The position numbers and the translations under genes were made by a program. Of a stretch of 64,000 bases of DNA, positions 21,953 to 30,603 are shown one piece after another. The notes under the pieces are model-generated. The model did not search any database. It was not told where the DNA came from and was given only the letters and a program-made list of their open reading frames with translations. This DNA comes from Halomonas sp. SpR1 (lineage in GTDB: Bacteria > Pseudomonadota > Gammaproteobacteria > Pseudomonadales > Halomonadaceae): positions 186,001 to 250,000 of the forward strand of contig NZ_JAUAMB010000002.1 in the NCBI RefSeq assembly GCF_031010175.1, given 5' to 3'. Position 1 is the first letter of the stretch; each line of letters begins with the position of its first letter.

Positions 21953-23543
21953 GCGGGCGCGCCAGGTCAAGCGCGCAGAGGCTTATCTGCGAGCACATGC
22001 AAAGGGCAGGCTAACCGATAAAGCCGACCTGCTGGCAGCACTGGATCTAAAGTGGTTTCGGCTGAACTCGCTCTACAAGATCAAAGATAAGTCGGGTAAG
22101 AAGATCCGCTTTAAGCCTAACAAAGCGCAGCGAGAGCGTTACCTGAACGGCCACTGCCTTGACCTGATCTTAAAAGCTCGCCAACTGGGCTTCACCACCT
22201 TTGAAATGATCGACGCGCTTGATGATTGTCTGTTCAAAGACAACTTCGCCGCGGGCTGTATCTGCCACAAGCTGGAAGATGCCCAGGACATATTTAGAAA
22301 TAAGATTACTTTCGCCTACGAGAATATCGACGACGCCTGGCACGCGCTGCTGCAAATGCTGGGTACCAAAATACCCAAGACGATCAGCGATAAGTCAGGT
22401 TCTGGCGCCTACGTTTTTGATAACGGGAGCTCGATTAAGGTAAGCACATCGTACCGTGGCGGTACGCTACAGCGGTTGCACGTATCGGAATTTGGCAAGA
22501 TCTGCCGCCAGTTTCCTCATAAGGCCAAGGAGATCGTCACCGGCGCCTTTGAAGCGGTGGGTATCGGCAATCAGATAACGCTCGAAAGTACCGCTGAGGG
22601 TCGTGAAGGCTACTTCTTCGACTACTCGCAGACGGCGCAGCAGCTTAAGGAGATGGGCCGACCGCTGACAGAAATGGATTTTCAGTTTCATTTCTTCCCC
22701 TGGTGGCAAGAGCCGACGTACACCATGAGCCCCAAAGGCGTCGTGGTACCGCAACGGTTGCGGGAGTATTTCGAGCAGCTTGAACACAAGCACGGTATTA
22801 AAACCACGGCGGGTCAGCAGGCGTGGTACGCCAAGAAAGCCGAGAAGCTGCAGGATGATATGCAGCGGGAGTACCCCAGCACGCCGGAAGAAGCATTCAG
22901 TCAGTCGGTCGAGGGTGCGTACTTCGCCACGCAAATGCAGTTCCTGCGTAAGCACAAGCGACTCACCAGTCAGGTGCAGGTTAATCCGAGCCTGCCGGTC
23001 TATACCGCTTGGGATTTGGGCATGAACGACACCATGGCGATTTGGTTTGCTCAGGTTGTTGGGCGCGAAGTGCACCTGGTGGATTACCTGGAAGGCGAGG
23101 GCGAAGGGATCGAGTATTACGCCGACCTGCTCAATAAGAAGGGTTACCGCTACGGTGGCCACTTTGGCCCGCATGATCTCGCCGTTAGGGAGCTGGGTAC
23201 CGGTAAGAGCCGGTCGGATGTGGCCAAAGGTTTTGGCATCAACTTTGAAACGGTTCCGCGCATCTCTAACCACGCCGAAGGTGTGCAGGCCACGCGCCAG
23301 TTTCTGCCAATGTGCTGGATCAATGAAGAGGACTGTCACCAGGGCGTGCTCTGCCTCGACAACTACCGGAAAGAATGGGACGACAAGCGCGGTGTGTACA
23401 AGCCGACGCCTCGCCATGATTGGGCATCGCACGGCGCCAAGGCGTTGGAAACTCTCGCGCGGTCATCACTATTTGCAAGAGCTCAACTGCCTGGCACGCC
23501 AGCCAACACAGGCAGGCGTGGCAGTTGGGCTGCTCACACTTAA
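21933..23543 (+). CDS. Terminase large subunit
   Basis: 536 aa. ATPase domain with an adenine/Walker A-like ARQLGFTT segment and a Walker B-like LHVSEFGK, then an RNase H-fold nuclease beginning TAWDLGMNDT with a later Asp in FGPHDL. Powers DNA packaging through the portal. The GTG start at 21933 overlaps the small subunit, so translation is probably coupled. Confidence 0.9.
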   Translation: MILPPSERARQVKRAEAYLRAHAKGRLTDKADLLAALDLKWFRLNSLYKIKDKSGKKIRFKPNKAQRERYLNGHCLDLILKARQLGFTTFEMIDALDDCLFKDNFAAGCICHKLEDAQDIFRNKITFAYENIDDAWHALLQMLGTKIPKTISDKSGSGAYVFDNGSSIKVSTSYRGGTLQRLHVSEFGKICRQFPHKAKEIVTGAFEAVGIGNQITLESTAEGREGYFFDYSQTAQQLKEMGRPLTEMDFQFHFFPWWQEPTYTMSPKGVVVPQRLREYFEQLEHKHGIKTTAGQQAWYAKKAEKLQDDMQREYPSTPEEAFSQSVEGAYFATQMQFLRKHKRLTSQVQVNPSLPVYTAWDLGMNDTMAIWFAQVVGREVHLVDYLEGEGEGIEYYADLLNKKGYRYGGHFGPHDLAVRELGTGKSRSDVAKGFGINFETVPRISNHAEGVQATRQFLPMCWINEEDCHQGVLCLDNYRKEWDDKRGVYKPTPRHDWASHGAKALETLARSSLFARAQLPGTPANTGRRGSWAAHT

Positions 23544-23546
23544 TCA

Positions 23547-23558
23547 CGCCGGGAGGCG
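23547..23558 (+). promoter_or_regulatory. GGGA-capped hairpin carrying the ribosome site
   Basis: CGCC-GGGA-GGCG; the GAGG in loop and stem lies 4 nt before the ATG at 23561 and is the only Shine-Dalgarno-like sequence there. Confidence 0.6.
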
Positions 23559-23560
23559 CT

Positions 23561-24010
23561 ATGATTCATTCCGCACCTGACAGCTCACAGCAGCAGCGGG
23601 CTAATACGGCAGCGCTGCGCCTATCCGGTTTGCAGAGCCGTGATATCGAAAAGCTCGCCCGCGATGCGGCGATGGGGATTGCGCAAGAATTGATGAAGCA
23701 CCAAATACCCATCCCCTCTAAGAAGATTCGCCCTGATGTGGGCAACGTTCAGATCGATATGATCATCATCGAGGAGAAGGTATCGACGCCTGAGCCCGGC
23801 ATACGGCTGCAGTTTGATGTGGAAGGCGGTATGGGCGTGACCTTCACCATAAAGCTGCTGGAATTCCTGGATGATCCCAAGGGCTACGTTACTGACTTGT
23901 TCACCCAGCTAGGGCCGATGCGGCGTAACGTTCAGCGCATGCGTACTCACAAGCGTGCTGCAGATGCGGCTATATACCGGGCGCTAACGCAGGGTGCCGC
24001 CAATGGCTAG
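23561..24010 (+). CDS. Phage protein between terminase and portal
   Basis: 149 aa, soluble, starting at ATG 23561 behind a GNRA hairpin. Helical N-terminus, beta-rich middle (IRLQFDVEGGMGVTFTIKLLEF) and basic C-terminus. Overlaps the portal start by 8 bp. Possibly a packaging or head-completion accessory; no family recognised. Confidence 0.65.
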   Translation: MIHSAPDSSQQQRANTAALRLSGLQSRDIEKLARDAAMGIAQELMKHQIPIPSKKIRPDVGNVQIDMIIIEEKVSTPEPGIRLQFDVEGGMGVTFTIKLLEFLDDPKGYVTDLFTQLGPMRRNVQRMRTHKRAADAAIYRALTQGAANG

Positions 24011-26264
24011 TTTGGGACTGCTGCAGTACAAATCTGCGTCGGATATGCACGTTGAAGAGCAAGCCGCTGCCCAGCAGATGGCCGCAGAGGAAGAGCGCCG
24101 TCGCCAACTGATGGAGTCGTCGCTGGGCGCGCATATACGACGCTCCTGGGAGTCGGCAAAGGTTGCCAAGCAGGAAGTAGAGTACCGCTTGCTGGACTGC
24201 CTGCGCCGCCGCAAAGGGGAGTACTCTCCGGACAAACTAGCGGCTATCCGTAAGGAGGGCGGCGCCGAAATTTATATGATGATTACCGCTACCAAGTGCC
24301 GTGCTGCCGGTGCCTGGATACGGGACATCATGATGCCTGCCAATGAGCAGCCCTGGGGATTGCAGCCAACGCCGGTTGCCGATGTGCCGGACGAATACGT
24401 AATGCCGGCGTTTCAACAGCTCCAGCAGCAGGCGATGCAGGCGCAGCAAGAAGGCCAGCAGGTCGATATGGCTGCGTTAATTGAGCAAGCGCGGGAACAA
24501 GTGCGGCAAATGGCGCAGGAAAAGGCCGAGGAGGCCGCCGAGCGTCACGAGGACACCATTGCCGATCAGTTGGCCGAAGGCGGCTGGAGTGAAGCGTTTG
24601 AACAGTTTGTTGACGACTTTGTTACCTACCCGACAGGGTTTGTCCGTGCACCGATCCTACGCCGTGTGCCGACGCTGGAATGGCTAGAAGGTTGGCAACC
24701 GGTCAAAACCACGACGATACGCCCAGAATTTGAGCGGGTATCACCGTTCGATATGTACCCGAGTCCTGATGCTACCAGCATTGATGATGGTGCATTCATT
24801 ATCGAGCGGGCACGCTTTACCCGTATGCAGCTGAACCAGTTGATTGGCGTGCCTTCCTTCAACGAAGAGGCTATTCGCCGCGTACTGGAGCAATACGGCC
24901 AAGGCGGCTTGCGCGATTGGCTTTGGACAGATGGCGAGCGTGCCGAGCTGGAAGGGCGTGGCCATGAGTGGCTAACCCATGGCGAGACCATCGACGGCCT
25001 GATCTATTCCGGCGGTGCCCAGGGTGTCACGCTGCTGCAGTGGGGCATTAACCCCGACGAGATCGAAGACCCGCTGGCTGAATACGAGATTGAAGCCATC
25101 TTAATTGGCCAGCACGTTATTCGCGTGCGCATTAATCGTGATCCGTTGGAGCGTCGCCCCTACCACAAGGCCAGTTATCAGCCGGTACCGGGTAGCTTCT
25201 GGGGGCAGGCAATCCCAGAGTTAATGGCGGATATTCAAGACGTGTGTAATGCCACGGCGCGCAGCCTGGTGAATAACCTAGCCATTTCGTCAGGCCCGCA
25301 AGTTGAAGTCTATGAAGAGCGGCTACAGCCCAACGAAGACCCGACCGATATTTACCCGTGGAAAATATGGCGAACCAAAGACGGTAACGTTACCGGCAAC
25401 AACGCAGCCGTACGGTTCTTCCAGCCTTCAAGCAATGCCGCCGAGCTGCTGAGCGTTTACGACGCCTTTGAAAAGCGTGCCGATGATGCCACCAATATTC
25501 CTCGCTACACCTATGGCAACGAAAACGTTGGCGGGGCAGGCAATACAGCCAGCGGGCTATCGATGCTCATGGAGTCCGCCAACAAGGGCATCAAAGACGC
25601 GATTCGCCACATTGACCGCGGCGTGATGCGGCGTGTGATTGAGGCGCTATGGCTCTACAACATGCAGTACAGCGATGACCCGACTATCAAAGGAGACTGC
25701 AATGTCGTAGCTCGTGGCAGTTCTGCGATGTTGATCCGCGAGCAAACCAACATGCTCCGCCAGCAGTTCCTGCAGCTCACTAACAACGAAACCGATATGG
25801 GTATCTTGGGCATGGAAGGGCGCCGCAAGCTGCTGAATAGCGTCTCCGAGAAGTTGGATATGCCGGGGCTCATCCCGACGCAAGAGCAAATGGAACAGAA
25901 CCTGGCCCAGCAGCAACAAGCGCAGCAGGCCCAACTTGAAGCCCAGCAACAGCTAGAGCAGGCCAAAACCCAAGCAGAGGTGGCCGTTAAGCAGGCGCAG
26001 GCTCAGAAGTACGGCGCTGATGCCGCTGAAACCCAAGCCGACACCCAGATCGCCCAGCAGCAGGCGCCACTGGATGCCCAGCACCTGCTGGCTAAGATTG
26101 CCAAGTTAATCGCTGAAACACAGAGAGCCCAGCATGACAGCACAGCAGTGGAAAGCCTTGTCGCGAATCAACAGCAGCCAGGACGGCCAAAGCCTGCTGG
26201 CAATGCTCAAGTCCCAGCGCGAGGATTGTCGCACCTCCCTGGAGCAATGCCGCGATACGCTTGA
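24003..26264 (+). CDS. P22-like portal protein
   Basis: 753 aa. The length and the long Gln/Ala-rich C-terminal coiled coil (about 620-710) match P22-type portals, whose C-terminus forms a helical barrel inside the head. The body contains FDMYPSPDATSIDDG and YGNENVGGAGNTASGLSML, typical of podovirus portals. The last 44 codons overlap another gene in a different frame and look less protein-like. The true portal fold probably ends earlier. Confidence 0.88.
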   Translation: MASLGLLQYKSASDMHVEEQAAAQQMAAEEERRRQLMESSLGAHIRRSWESAKVAKQEVEYRLLDCLRRRKGEYSPDKLAAIRKEGGAEIYMMITATKCRAAGAWIRDIMMPANEQPWGLQPTPVADVPDEYVMPAFQQLQQQAMQAQQEGQQVDMAALIEQAREQVRQMAQEKAEEAAERHEDTIADQLAEGGWSEAFEQFVDDFVTYPTGFVRAPILRRVPTLEWLEGWQPVKTTTIRPEFERVSPFDMYPSPDATSIDDGAFIIERARFTRMQLNQLIGVPSFNEEAIRRVLEQYGQGGLRDWLWTDGERAELEGRGHEWLTHGETIDGLIYSGGAQGVTLLQWGINPDEIEDPLAEYEIEAILIGQHVIRVRINRDPLERRPYHKASYQPVPGSFWGQAIPELMADIQDVCNATARSLVNNLAISSGPQVEVYEERLQPNEDPTDIYPWKIWRTKDGNVTGNNAAVRFFQPSSNAAELLSVYDAFEKRADDATNIPRYTYGNENVGGAGNTASGLSMLMESANKGIKDAIRHIDRGVMRRVIEALWLYNMQYSDDPTIKGDCNVVARGSSAMLIREQTNMLRQQFLQLTNNETDMGILGMEGRRKLLNSVSEKLDMPGLIPTQEQMEQNLAQQQQAQQAQLEAQQQLEQAKTQAEVAVKQAQAQKYGADAAETQADTQIAQQQAPLDAQHLLAKIAKLIAETQRAQHDSTAVESLVANQQQPGRPKPAGNAQVPARGLSHLPGAMPRYA

Positions 26265-26358
26265 ACTGGCTCGCAAGCAGGGCGAGGCTGTCGCCCTGGC
26301 AGGCTTGATCGAAAAGTTAGAAACCGCGCGAGAAGTCGTCGATACGCGTTTTAAATAG
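26134..26358 (+). CDS. Small coiled-coil protein overlapping the portal gene
   Basis: 74 aa, helical (REDCRTSLEQCRDTLELARK). It overlaps the portal 3' end by 131 bp in another frame. Its composition is better than the portal frame there. A terminator follows 25 nt after its stop. Role unknown, possibly head assembly. Confidence 0.6.
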   Translation: MTAQQWKALSRINSSQDGQSLLAMLKSQREDCRTSLEQCRDTLELARKQGEAVALAGLIEKLETAREVVDTRFK

Positions 26359-26383
26359 CTAGGCACTGCCCTGCCTCACAAGC

Positions 26384-26411
26384 AAGCCGCTTCCATCGAG
26401 GCGGTTTTTTT
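26384..26411 (+). terminator. Rightward terminator after the portal region
   Basis: AAGCCGC and GCGGTTT pair over 7 bp (one G-T pair), followed by a long T-run. Located between portal and scaffold genes. Confidence 0.65.
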
Positions 26412-26485
26412 GTGGGCAACGCTCAACACTGCAGGTTGAACCCGTTACCCGAATCGTGAACCCCGGCTAAGTCCGGCTCACAGAC

Positions 26486-26499
26486 ACGCCGAGAGGCGT
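26486..26499 (+). promoter_or_regulatory. GAGA-capped hairpin before the scaffold gene
   Basis: ACGCC-GAGA-GGCGT. A separate AGGAG at 26503-26507 serves the ATG at 26513. Confidence 0.55.
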
Positions 26500-26512
26500 C
26501 ATAGGAGTTGAA

Positions 26513-27499
26513 ATGTCATTACCCCAGTCCGTTCAGGCACAAGCTGCCGCTGCCGCCAAGCACTTTGAGCGCCCGTCAGAGAATCCCGAGGTTGATGTGG
26601 AAGACAAAGCCCCGGCTCCTGACAGCGAGCAAAACCCGCAAGACGACACAAAGCAGGCTGATACGGCCAAGCCCGAAGGCGCGCAACCCGCTGAGCCACC
26701 TAAAGACGAGCCTAAGCCAGAAACCCAAGATGCGCTGTATTGGCAGCATCGGTTTCAAGTGCTGCAAGGCAAGTACAACGGTGAGTTACCAGTGCTGCGC
26801 CAAGAGAACGAACAGCTAAAGCAGCAGGTCGCTGACAAAGATCGGCGCATTCAGGAGCTTGAGCAACAAGCACCTGCGTCCGATAACAGCGGTATCAGTG
26901 ACGACCAGCTCGCCCACTTCAAGCAGGAGTTTGGCGAAGACCTGGTGACGTTCATTGAGCGCATGACGAAACAGAAGTCCGCCACGCCAGAAACAGGCAA
27001 CACCAAAGAGCTCCAAGACCGTTTAGACCGCCTCGAAGCTGAGAAAGAAGCAGATGCAGCCGAGAAGCGAGAAGACGCAGAGGCGCGCTTTTGGGTGAGC
27101 CTGGAGCAGGCGGTGCCTAGCTTCCGTCAGGTCAATAGCGATCCCGCGTTCCTGCAGTTTCTGAGCAAGTTTGATCCTCAATCGGGTAAGCAGTATCAGC
27201 AAGCGCTGAGTGAGGCGCAGCAGTCCCTAAATACGAAGGGGGTGGCTGATATTTTCAAGCTCTATCTGAGTCAGGCGAAGCCTAACGCGTCGGAAAAGCG
27301 CACGGTTCCCGATGAGCAGGTGGAGCCTCGTACCACGAAAGCAGCCCCAACGCCGAGCTCTCAAGGCGGGAAGCTGTGGACGGGTGCAGAGATTTCCCAG
27401 TTCTATCGCGATAAGACCGCTGGCCGCTATGCGACGGAGGAAGCGCAACGCCTGGAAGCCGACATTTTCGCCGCCCAACGTGAAGGCCGGGTTCGTTAA
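26513..27499 (+). CDS. Scaffolding protein
   Basis: 328 aa, highly charged. A disordered Pro/Glu/Asp-rich N-terminus (about 20-70), coiled coils (about 85-120, 165-195) and a basic C-terminus (FAAQREGRVR). It lies immediately before the coat gene, where P22-type scaffolds are. Role inferred from composition and position. The stop codon is inside a perfect 8-bp hairpin (27486-27505). Confidence 0.8.
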   Translation: MSLPQSVQAQAAAAAKHFERPSENPEVDVEDKAPAPDSEQNPQDDTKQADTAKPEGAQPAEPPKDEPKPETQDALYWQHRFQVLQGKYNGELPVLRQENEQLKQQVADKDRRIQELEQQAPASDNSGISDDQLAHFKQEFGEDLVTFIERMTKQKSATPETGNTKELQDRLDRLEAEKEADAAEKREDAEARFWVSLEQAVPSFRQVNSDPAFLQFLSKFDPQSGKQYQQALSEAQQSLNTKGVADIFKLYLSQAKPNASEKRTVPDEQVEPRTTKAAPTPSSQGGKLWTGAEISQFYRDKTAGRYATEEAQRLEADIFAAQREGRVR

Positions 27500-27521
27500 C
27501 CCGGCTGGCGGTTCCGATACC

Positions 27522-27535
27522 TCGCCGTGAGGCGA
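27522..27535 (+). promoter_or_regulatory. GTGA-capped hairpin before the coat gene
   Basis: TCGCC-GTGA-GGCGA, 15 nt before the ATG at 27551. A further AAGAGG lies between them. Confidence 0.6.
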
Positions 27536-27550
27536 TAAGAGGTTATTCCA

Positions 27551-28495
27551 ATGGCAGGTCCAACACGCGACGCAGGTCATCCCGACTACTCCAGCACCTC
27601 CAGCCCGGGTTTCATTCCGCAGGTCTGGTCGGGAAAGATGATTGAGAAGTTGTATACGCGAACGTGTTTCGCTGAAATTTCTAATACGGATTATGAGGGG
27701 GAGATTAAAAGCCAGGGCGACACGGTGATGATCCGCACCACGCCCTCTATCACCATTCGAGACTATGAGATTGGTGGCGGCCTCAATTACGAGAAGCCCA
27801 CTGGTGACAAAGTCGAGCTGCACATTGATAAGGCGAAATACTTTGCCTTTGAAGTCAATGATGTAGATGAGTACCAGGCGGACATAAAATTGATGGACAA
27901 CTGGTCAGACGACGCTGGCCAGCAGATGAAGATAGCCATCGACAAGGTGATCCTGGGGAATGTGTTTGCCGATGCGGCTGCCGAGAACGCTGGAGCGGGC
28001 GCAGGCAAAGAGTCTGGTGGTTACGACATGGGCGAAGCCGGTGCGCCGGTGAGCATCTCCAAAACCAACATCCTGGATGTGCTAGTGGATTGCGGTTCGG
28101 TGCTCGATGAGCAGAACGTTCCTGACGACGCGCGCTGGATTGTATTGCCCGCGTGGATGAACGGCATGCTTAAAAAGTCCGACCTGCGCGATGCGAGTGC
28201 GATGGGAGACAGTAAATCTGTGTTCCGTAATGGGAAGGTCGGCATGCTCGATCGCTTCGACGTGTATGTGAGCAACAACATGTCGAAAGTCACCGATGCC
28301 AGTACCTCCCGCCAAGCCACGAACGTGATCTTTGGCCACAAGAAAGCGCTCACCTTTGCGTCACAGATGACCAAGATGGAGAACCTGCCCAACCCGACTG
28401 ACTTCGGCCAGTTGGTGCGTGGGCTCAATGTCTTCGGCTATGAGGTCATCGACCCCAACGCCATGGGTCACCTTTACGCCGAGCGCGCTGCCTAA
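27551..28495 (+). CDS. Major capsid protein
   Basis: 314 aa. An N-terminal segment with FIPQVWSGKMIEKLY, then SQGDTVMIRTTPSITIRDYE and late YVSNNMSKV and VIFGHKKALTFASQM motifs, as in HK97-fold P22/N4-type coat proteins. Position directly behind the scaffold supports this. No maturation protease gene is nearby. Confidence 0.88.
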   Translation: MAGPTRDAGHPDYSSTSSPGFIPQVWSGKMIEKLYTRTCFAEISNTDYEGEIKSQGDTVMIRTTPSITIRDYEIGGGLNYEKPTGDKVELHIDKAKYFAFEVNDVDEYQADIKLMDNWSDDAGQQMKIAIDKVILGNVFADAAAENAGAGAGKESGGYDMGEAGAPVSISKTNILDVLVDCGSVLDEQNVPDDARWIVLPAWMNGMLKKSDLRDASAMGDSKSVFRNGKVGMLDRFDVYVSNNMSKVTDASTSRQATNVIFGHKKALTFASQMTKMENLPNPTDFGQLVRGLNVFGYEVIDPNAMGHLYAERAA

Positions 28496-28506
28496 GCGCC
28501 TAACAT

Positions 28507-28530
28507 CGCCACCCTCCGGGGTGGCGTTTT
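28507..28530 (+). terminator. Terminator after the coat gene
   Basis: CGCCACCC and GGGTGGCG form a perfect 8-bp stem around TCCG, followed by TTTT. Confidence 0.75.
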
Positions 28531-28532
28531 AC

Positions 28533-28546
28533 TTACCGTGAGGTAA
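28533..28546 (+). promoter_or_regulatory. GTGA-capped hairpin carrying the ribosome site
   Basis: TTACC-GTGA-GGTAA, directly behind the coat terminator. The GAGG lies 9 nt before the ATG at 28553. Confidence 0.65.
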
Positions 28547-28552
28547 CAAGCG

Positions 28553-28882
28553 ATGAGCAAGACATTGATTGAGCAAATCGAGGCAGCCGAATCAAAAGAC
28601 GATTTGGAGCCTCTGGGTACCAAGCTAGGTGTGGAGATAAATAAGCGCCAAGGCGTTGAAACCATACGCGCCGAGCTGCTTGAGGCGGCTGAGATGCTGG
28701 CAGAGAAGGGCGTCACCACCTCAGAGGAGCTAGAGCCGGACGCTGGCGACCATGCCGCTAACAATGCACCTGAGCCCGAAAAGCCTAAGTACAAGGGGCG
28801 TATGCTTCAGCACATGAAGAACGGCCGCACTTTCCCCTGGACGGCGGCGCTGGCGAAAAGCCGTTATATGAAGGAGGTGTAA
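28553..28882 (+). CDS. Small head-region protein
   Basis: 109 aa. A helical N-terminal part (LIEQIEAAESKDDLEPLGTK) resembling HeH/SAP-like helices, an acidic linker and a basic C-terminus. It lies between coat and adaptor genes. Possibly a head decoration or joining factor; family uncertain. Confidence 0.65.
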   Translation: MSKTLIEQIEAAESKDDLEPLGTKLGVEINKRQGVETIRAELLEAAEMLAEKGVTTSEELEPDAGDHAANNAPEPEKPKYKGRMLQHMKNGRTFPWTAALAKSRYMKEV

Positions 28883-28885
28883 GCC

Positions 28886-29578
28886 ATGGCCGTCACGACT
28901 GTAGGCACCGTCATTCGCAATACCAAACTGGTGTTGCAGGAAGTGACGGCCGCTGGTACCCGCTGGACAAACGAAGAGCTGATTGGCTGGTTGAATGAGT
29001 TCTATCAAGCGGCTGTGCAGATCAAGCCTGATGCCTATTCCGTGAACGCAGAAATGGCGCTCACTGTGGGCACGCGTCAGCAAATACCTTCCGACGGGCT
29101 TAGCCTCATCGATGTGGTGCGTAATACCGCAGGCAGCCAAATGGCGGTTATGGTCACTACACGGCGGGCGCTGGATTCAACGCGACGGAGCTGGCACTCA
29201 GATACTGCGGCACAACAAATCGAACAGTACATGTTCGATGACTTGGATCCGACGCATTTCTACGTTTACCCACCAGCGGCTAACGGTGCAAAGCTGGAGA
29301 TTATCTATTCAGCAGTGCCTACGCCACATAACGCAGGGTCTGGTCTAAACGCGATTCAAAACGAAGCGTTTAAGCTTAACGATGCCTATGTGCCGGTGGC
29401 CACCGATTACATTCTCTATCGCGCTTATAGCAAAGATGCTGAGCACGCGGCCAATCTCAACCGTGCCCAAATGCACATGCAGGCGTATATGTCGGCGTTA
29501 GGTCAGAAAGTGCAGACCGATCAGCGCACCTCGCCTAACACGCCTGACGGCTCATCTAATCCGCCACGGGCAAGATAA
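28886..29578 (+). CDS. Head-tail adaptor-like structural protein
   Basis: 230 aa. Helical start with WTNEELIGWLNEFYQAAVQIKPDAYS and a middle DPTHFYVYPPAANGAKLEIIYSAVP, a pattern I associate with DUF6682-type adaptor proteins of short-tailed phages. GGAGG precedes the start. It probably forms a ring below the portal. Stop/start overlap with the next gene. Confidence 0.7.
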   Translation: MAVTTVGTVIRNTKLVLQEVTAAGTRWTNEELIGWLNEFYQAAVQIKPDAYSVNAEMALTVGTRQQIPSDGLSLIDVVRNTAGSQMAVMVTTRRALDSTRRSWHSDTAAQQIEQYMFDDLDPTHFYVYPPAANGAKLEIIYSAVPTPHNAGSGLNAIQNEAFKLNDAYVPVATDYILYRAYSKDAEHAANLNRAQMHMQAYMSALGQKVQTDQRTSPNTPDGSSNPPRAR

Positions 29579-30135
29579 TGAGCAGTGATGATTTAGTTCA
29601 AGACGTCATAACGTTTGTGCCAGAAGCACCGTTAATGACGATTCGTGAAGCTGTCCAATGGGCAGCGCGAGAGTTCTGTACCCAAGCCGACGCATGGGTA
29701 ACCGATGAACAGCCGATTATCTATGGTGCTGACTCTGATTACCCCATGATTGTCGCGCCACAGGGCGAGCCACTACGCATTGTCTCGCTAACCCTTAATG
29801 GGCGAGAGGTTGTGCAGGGGGAAGGGTTCGAACAACACTCACCAACCGACACTCACTTTGACCAAAAACCCAGCGAAAGCGCGGTCAGTGGCCGTCTTGC
29901 GTGCCGACCTAAGCGGGGCGATATGCCGCCCGGTGAAGTAACTAGTTTATGGGCGGGGCCGATTGCCGATGGTGCTTGCTGGCGTTTGCTCATGATGCCG
30001 CAGCCCTGGAAAAACCCAGAGCTCGCCATTTACTACGAACGACGCTTCTTGGCGGGCATCACCGACGCTAAGCAGCATTCCCGACTCGGCCATGCCCGAG
30101 GTGGCGCACGCGTTAAAGCGCGGCCCTTTGTCTAA
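29578..30135 (+). CDS. Structural protein, probable tail or connector component
   Basis: 185 aa with the N-terminal pattern ITFVPEAPLMTIREAVQWAAREFC seen in small podovirus connector proteins. Beta-rich centre. TAATG overlap with the adaptor gene implies stoichiometric synthesis. Exact role unknown. Confidence 0.65.
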   Translation: MSSDDLVQDVITFVPEAPLMTIREAVQWAAREFCTQADAWVTDEQPIIYGADSDYPMIVAPQGEPLRIVSLTLNGREVVQGEGFEQHSPTDTHFDQKPSESAVSGRLACRPKRGDMPPGEVTSLWAGPIADGACWRLLMMPQPWKNPELAIYYERRFLAGITDAKQHSRLGHARGGARVKARPFV

Positions 30136-30148
30136 ACCCACTCCCCAC

Positions 30149-30162
30149 TTGCCGAGAGGTAA
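30149..30162 (+). promoter_or_regulatory. GAGA-capped hairpin carrying the ribosome site
   Basis: TTGCC-GAGA-GGTAA with one G-T pair. The GAGG lies 8 nt before the ATG at 30168. Confidence 0.6.
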
Positions 30163-30167
30163 CCTCC

Positions 30168-30593
30168 ATGGGAGCTATGTCGAACTATCTGGAACAACGC
30201 ATGATTAATGCCACGCTGCGCGGGGATAACTTCACCGCGCCCGCCGTGGCTGATCTGCATTTAGCGTTGTTTACCGCTGATCCTACCGATGAAAACCAGA
30301 TTTCTCGCGAGGTCGACGAGGATTGGTATGCGCGTAAGCAAACAGGCAGCTGGACCAGCCCAGCGTTGGATGCCGAAGGGCGCACACGGACGAACAATGC
30401 CGCGAGCGTGACCTTTGATGCCGTACAGAATGATGACCCGGCACACACCATCACCATTACCCATATAGGTATCTATGACTCGCTGAACGCGGGCAATCTT
30501 CTGTACCACGAAGCGCTCACCACGCCGAAAACGTTGGAGGTTGGCGATGTGATTAGTTTCGCCACCGGCGCGCTTATTCTGCGCCTGGATTAG
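30168..30593 (+). CDS. Tail-fibre-associated structural protein
   Basis: 141 aa. SNYLEQRMINATLRGDNFTAP and ITHIGIYDSLNAGNLLYHEAL match a common small phage protein often annotated as tail fibre protein. It precedes the tail fibre genes. The start at 30168 follows the hairpin; ATG 30177 is an alternative. Confidence 0.7.
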   Translation: MGAMSNYLEQRMINATLRGDNFTAPAVADLHLALFTADPTDENQISREVDEDWYARKQTGSWTSPALDAEGRTRTNNAASVTFDAVQNDDPAHTITITHIGIYDSLNAGNLLYHEALTTPKTLEVGDVISFATGALILRLD

Positions 30594-30603
30594 GGGCTAA
30601 GGC

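Noticed and set aside
22467..23432. A 321-codon minus-strand frame within the terminase large subunit gene
   Set aside because: Long antisense frames are common in GC-rich genes; the sense strand encodes a clear terminase.
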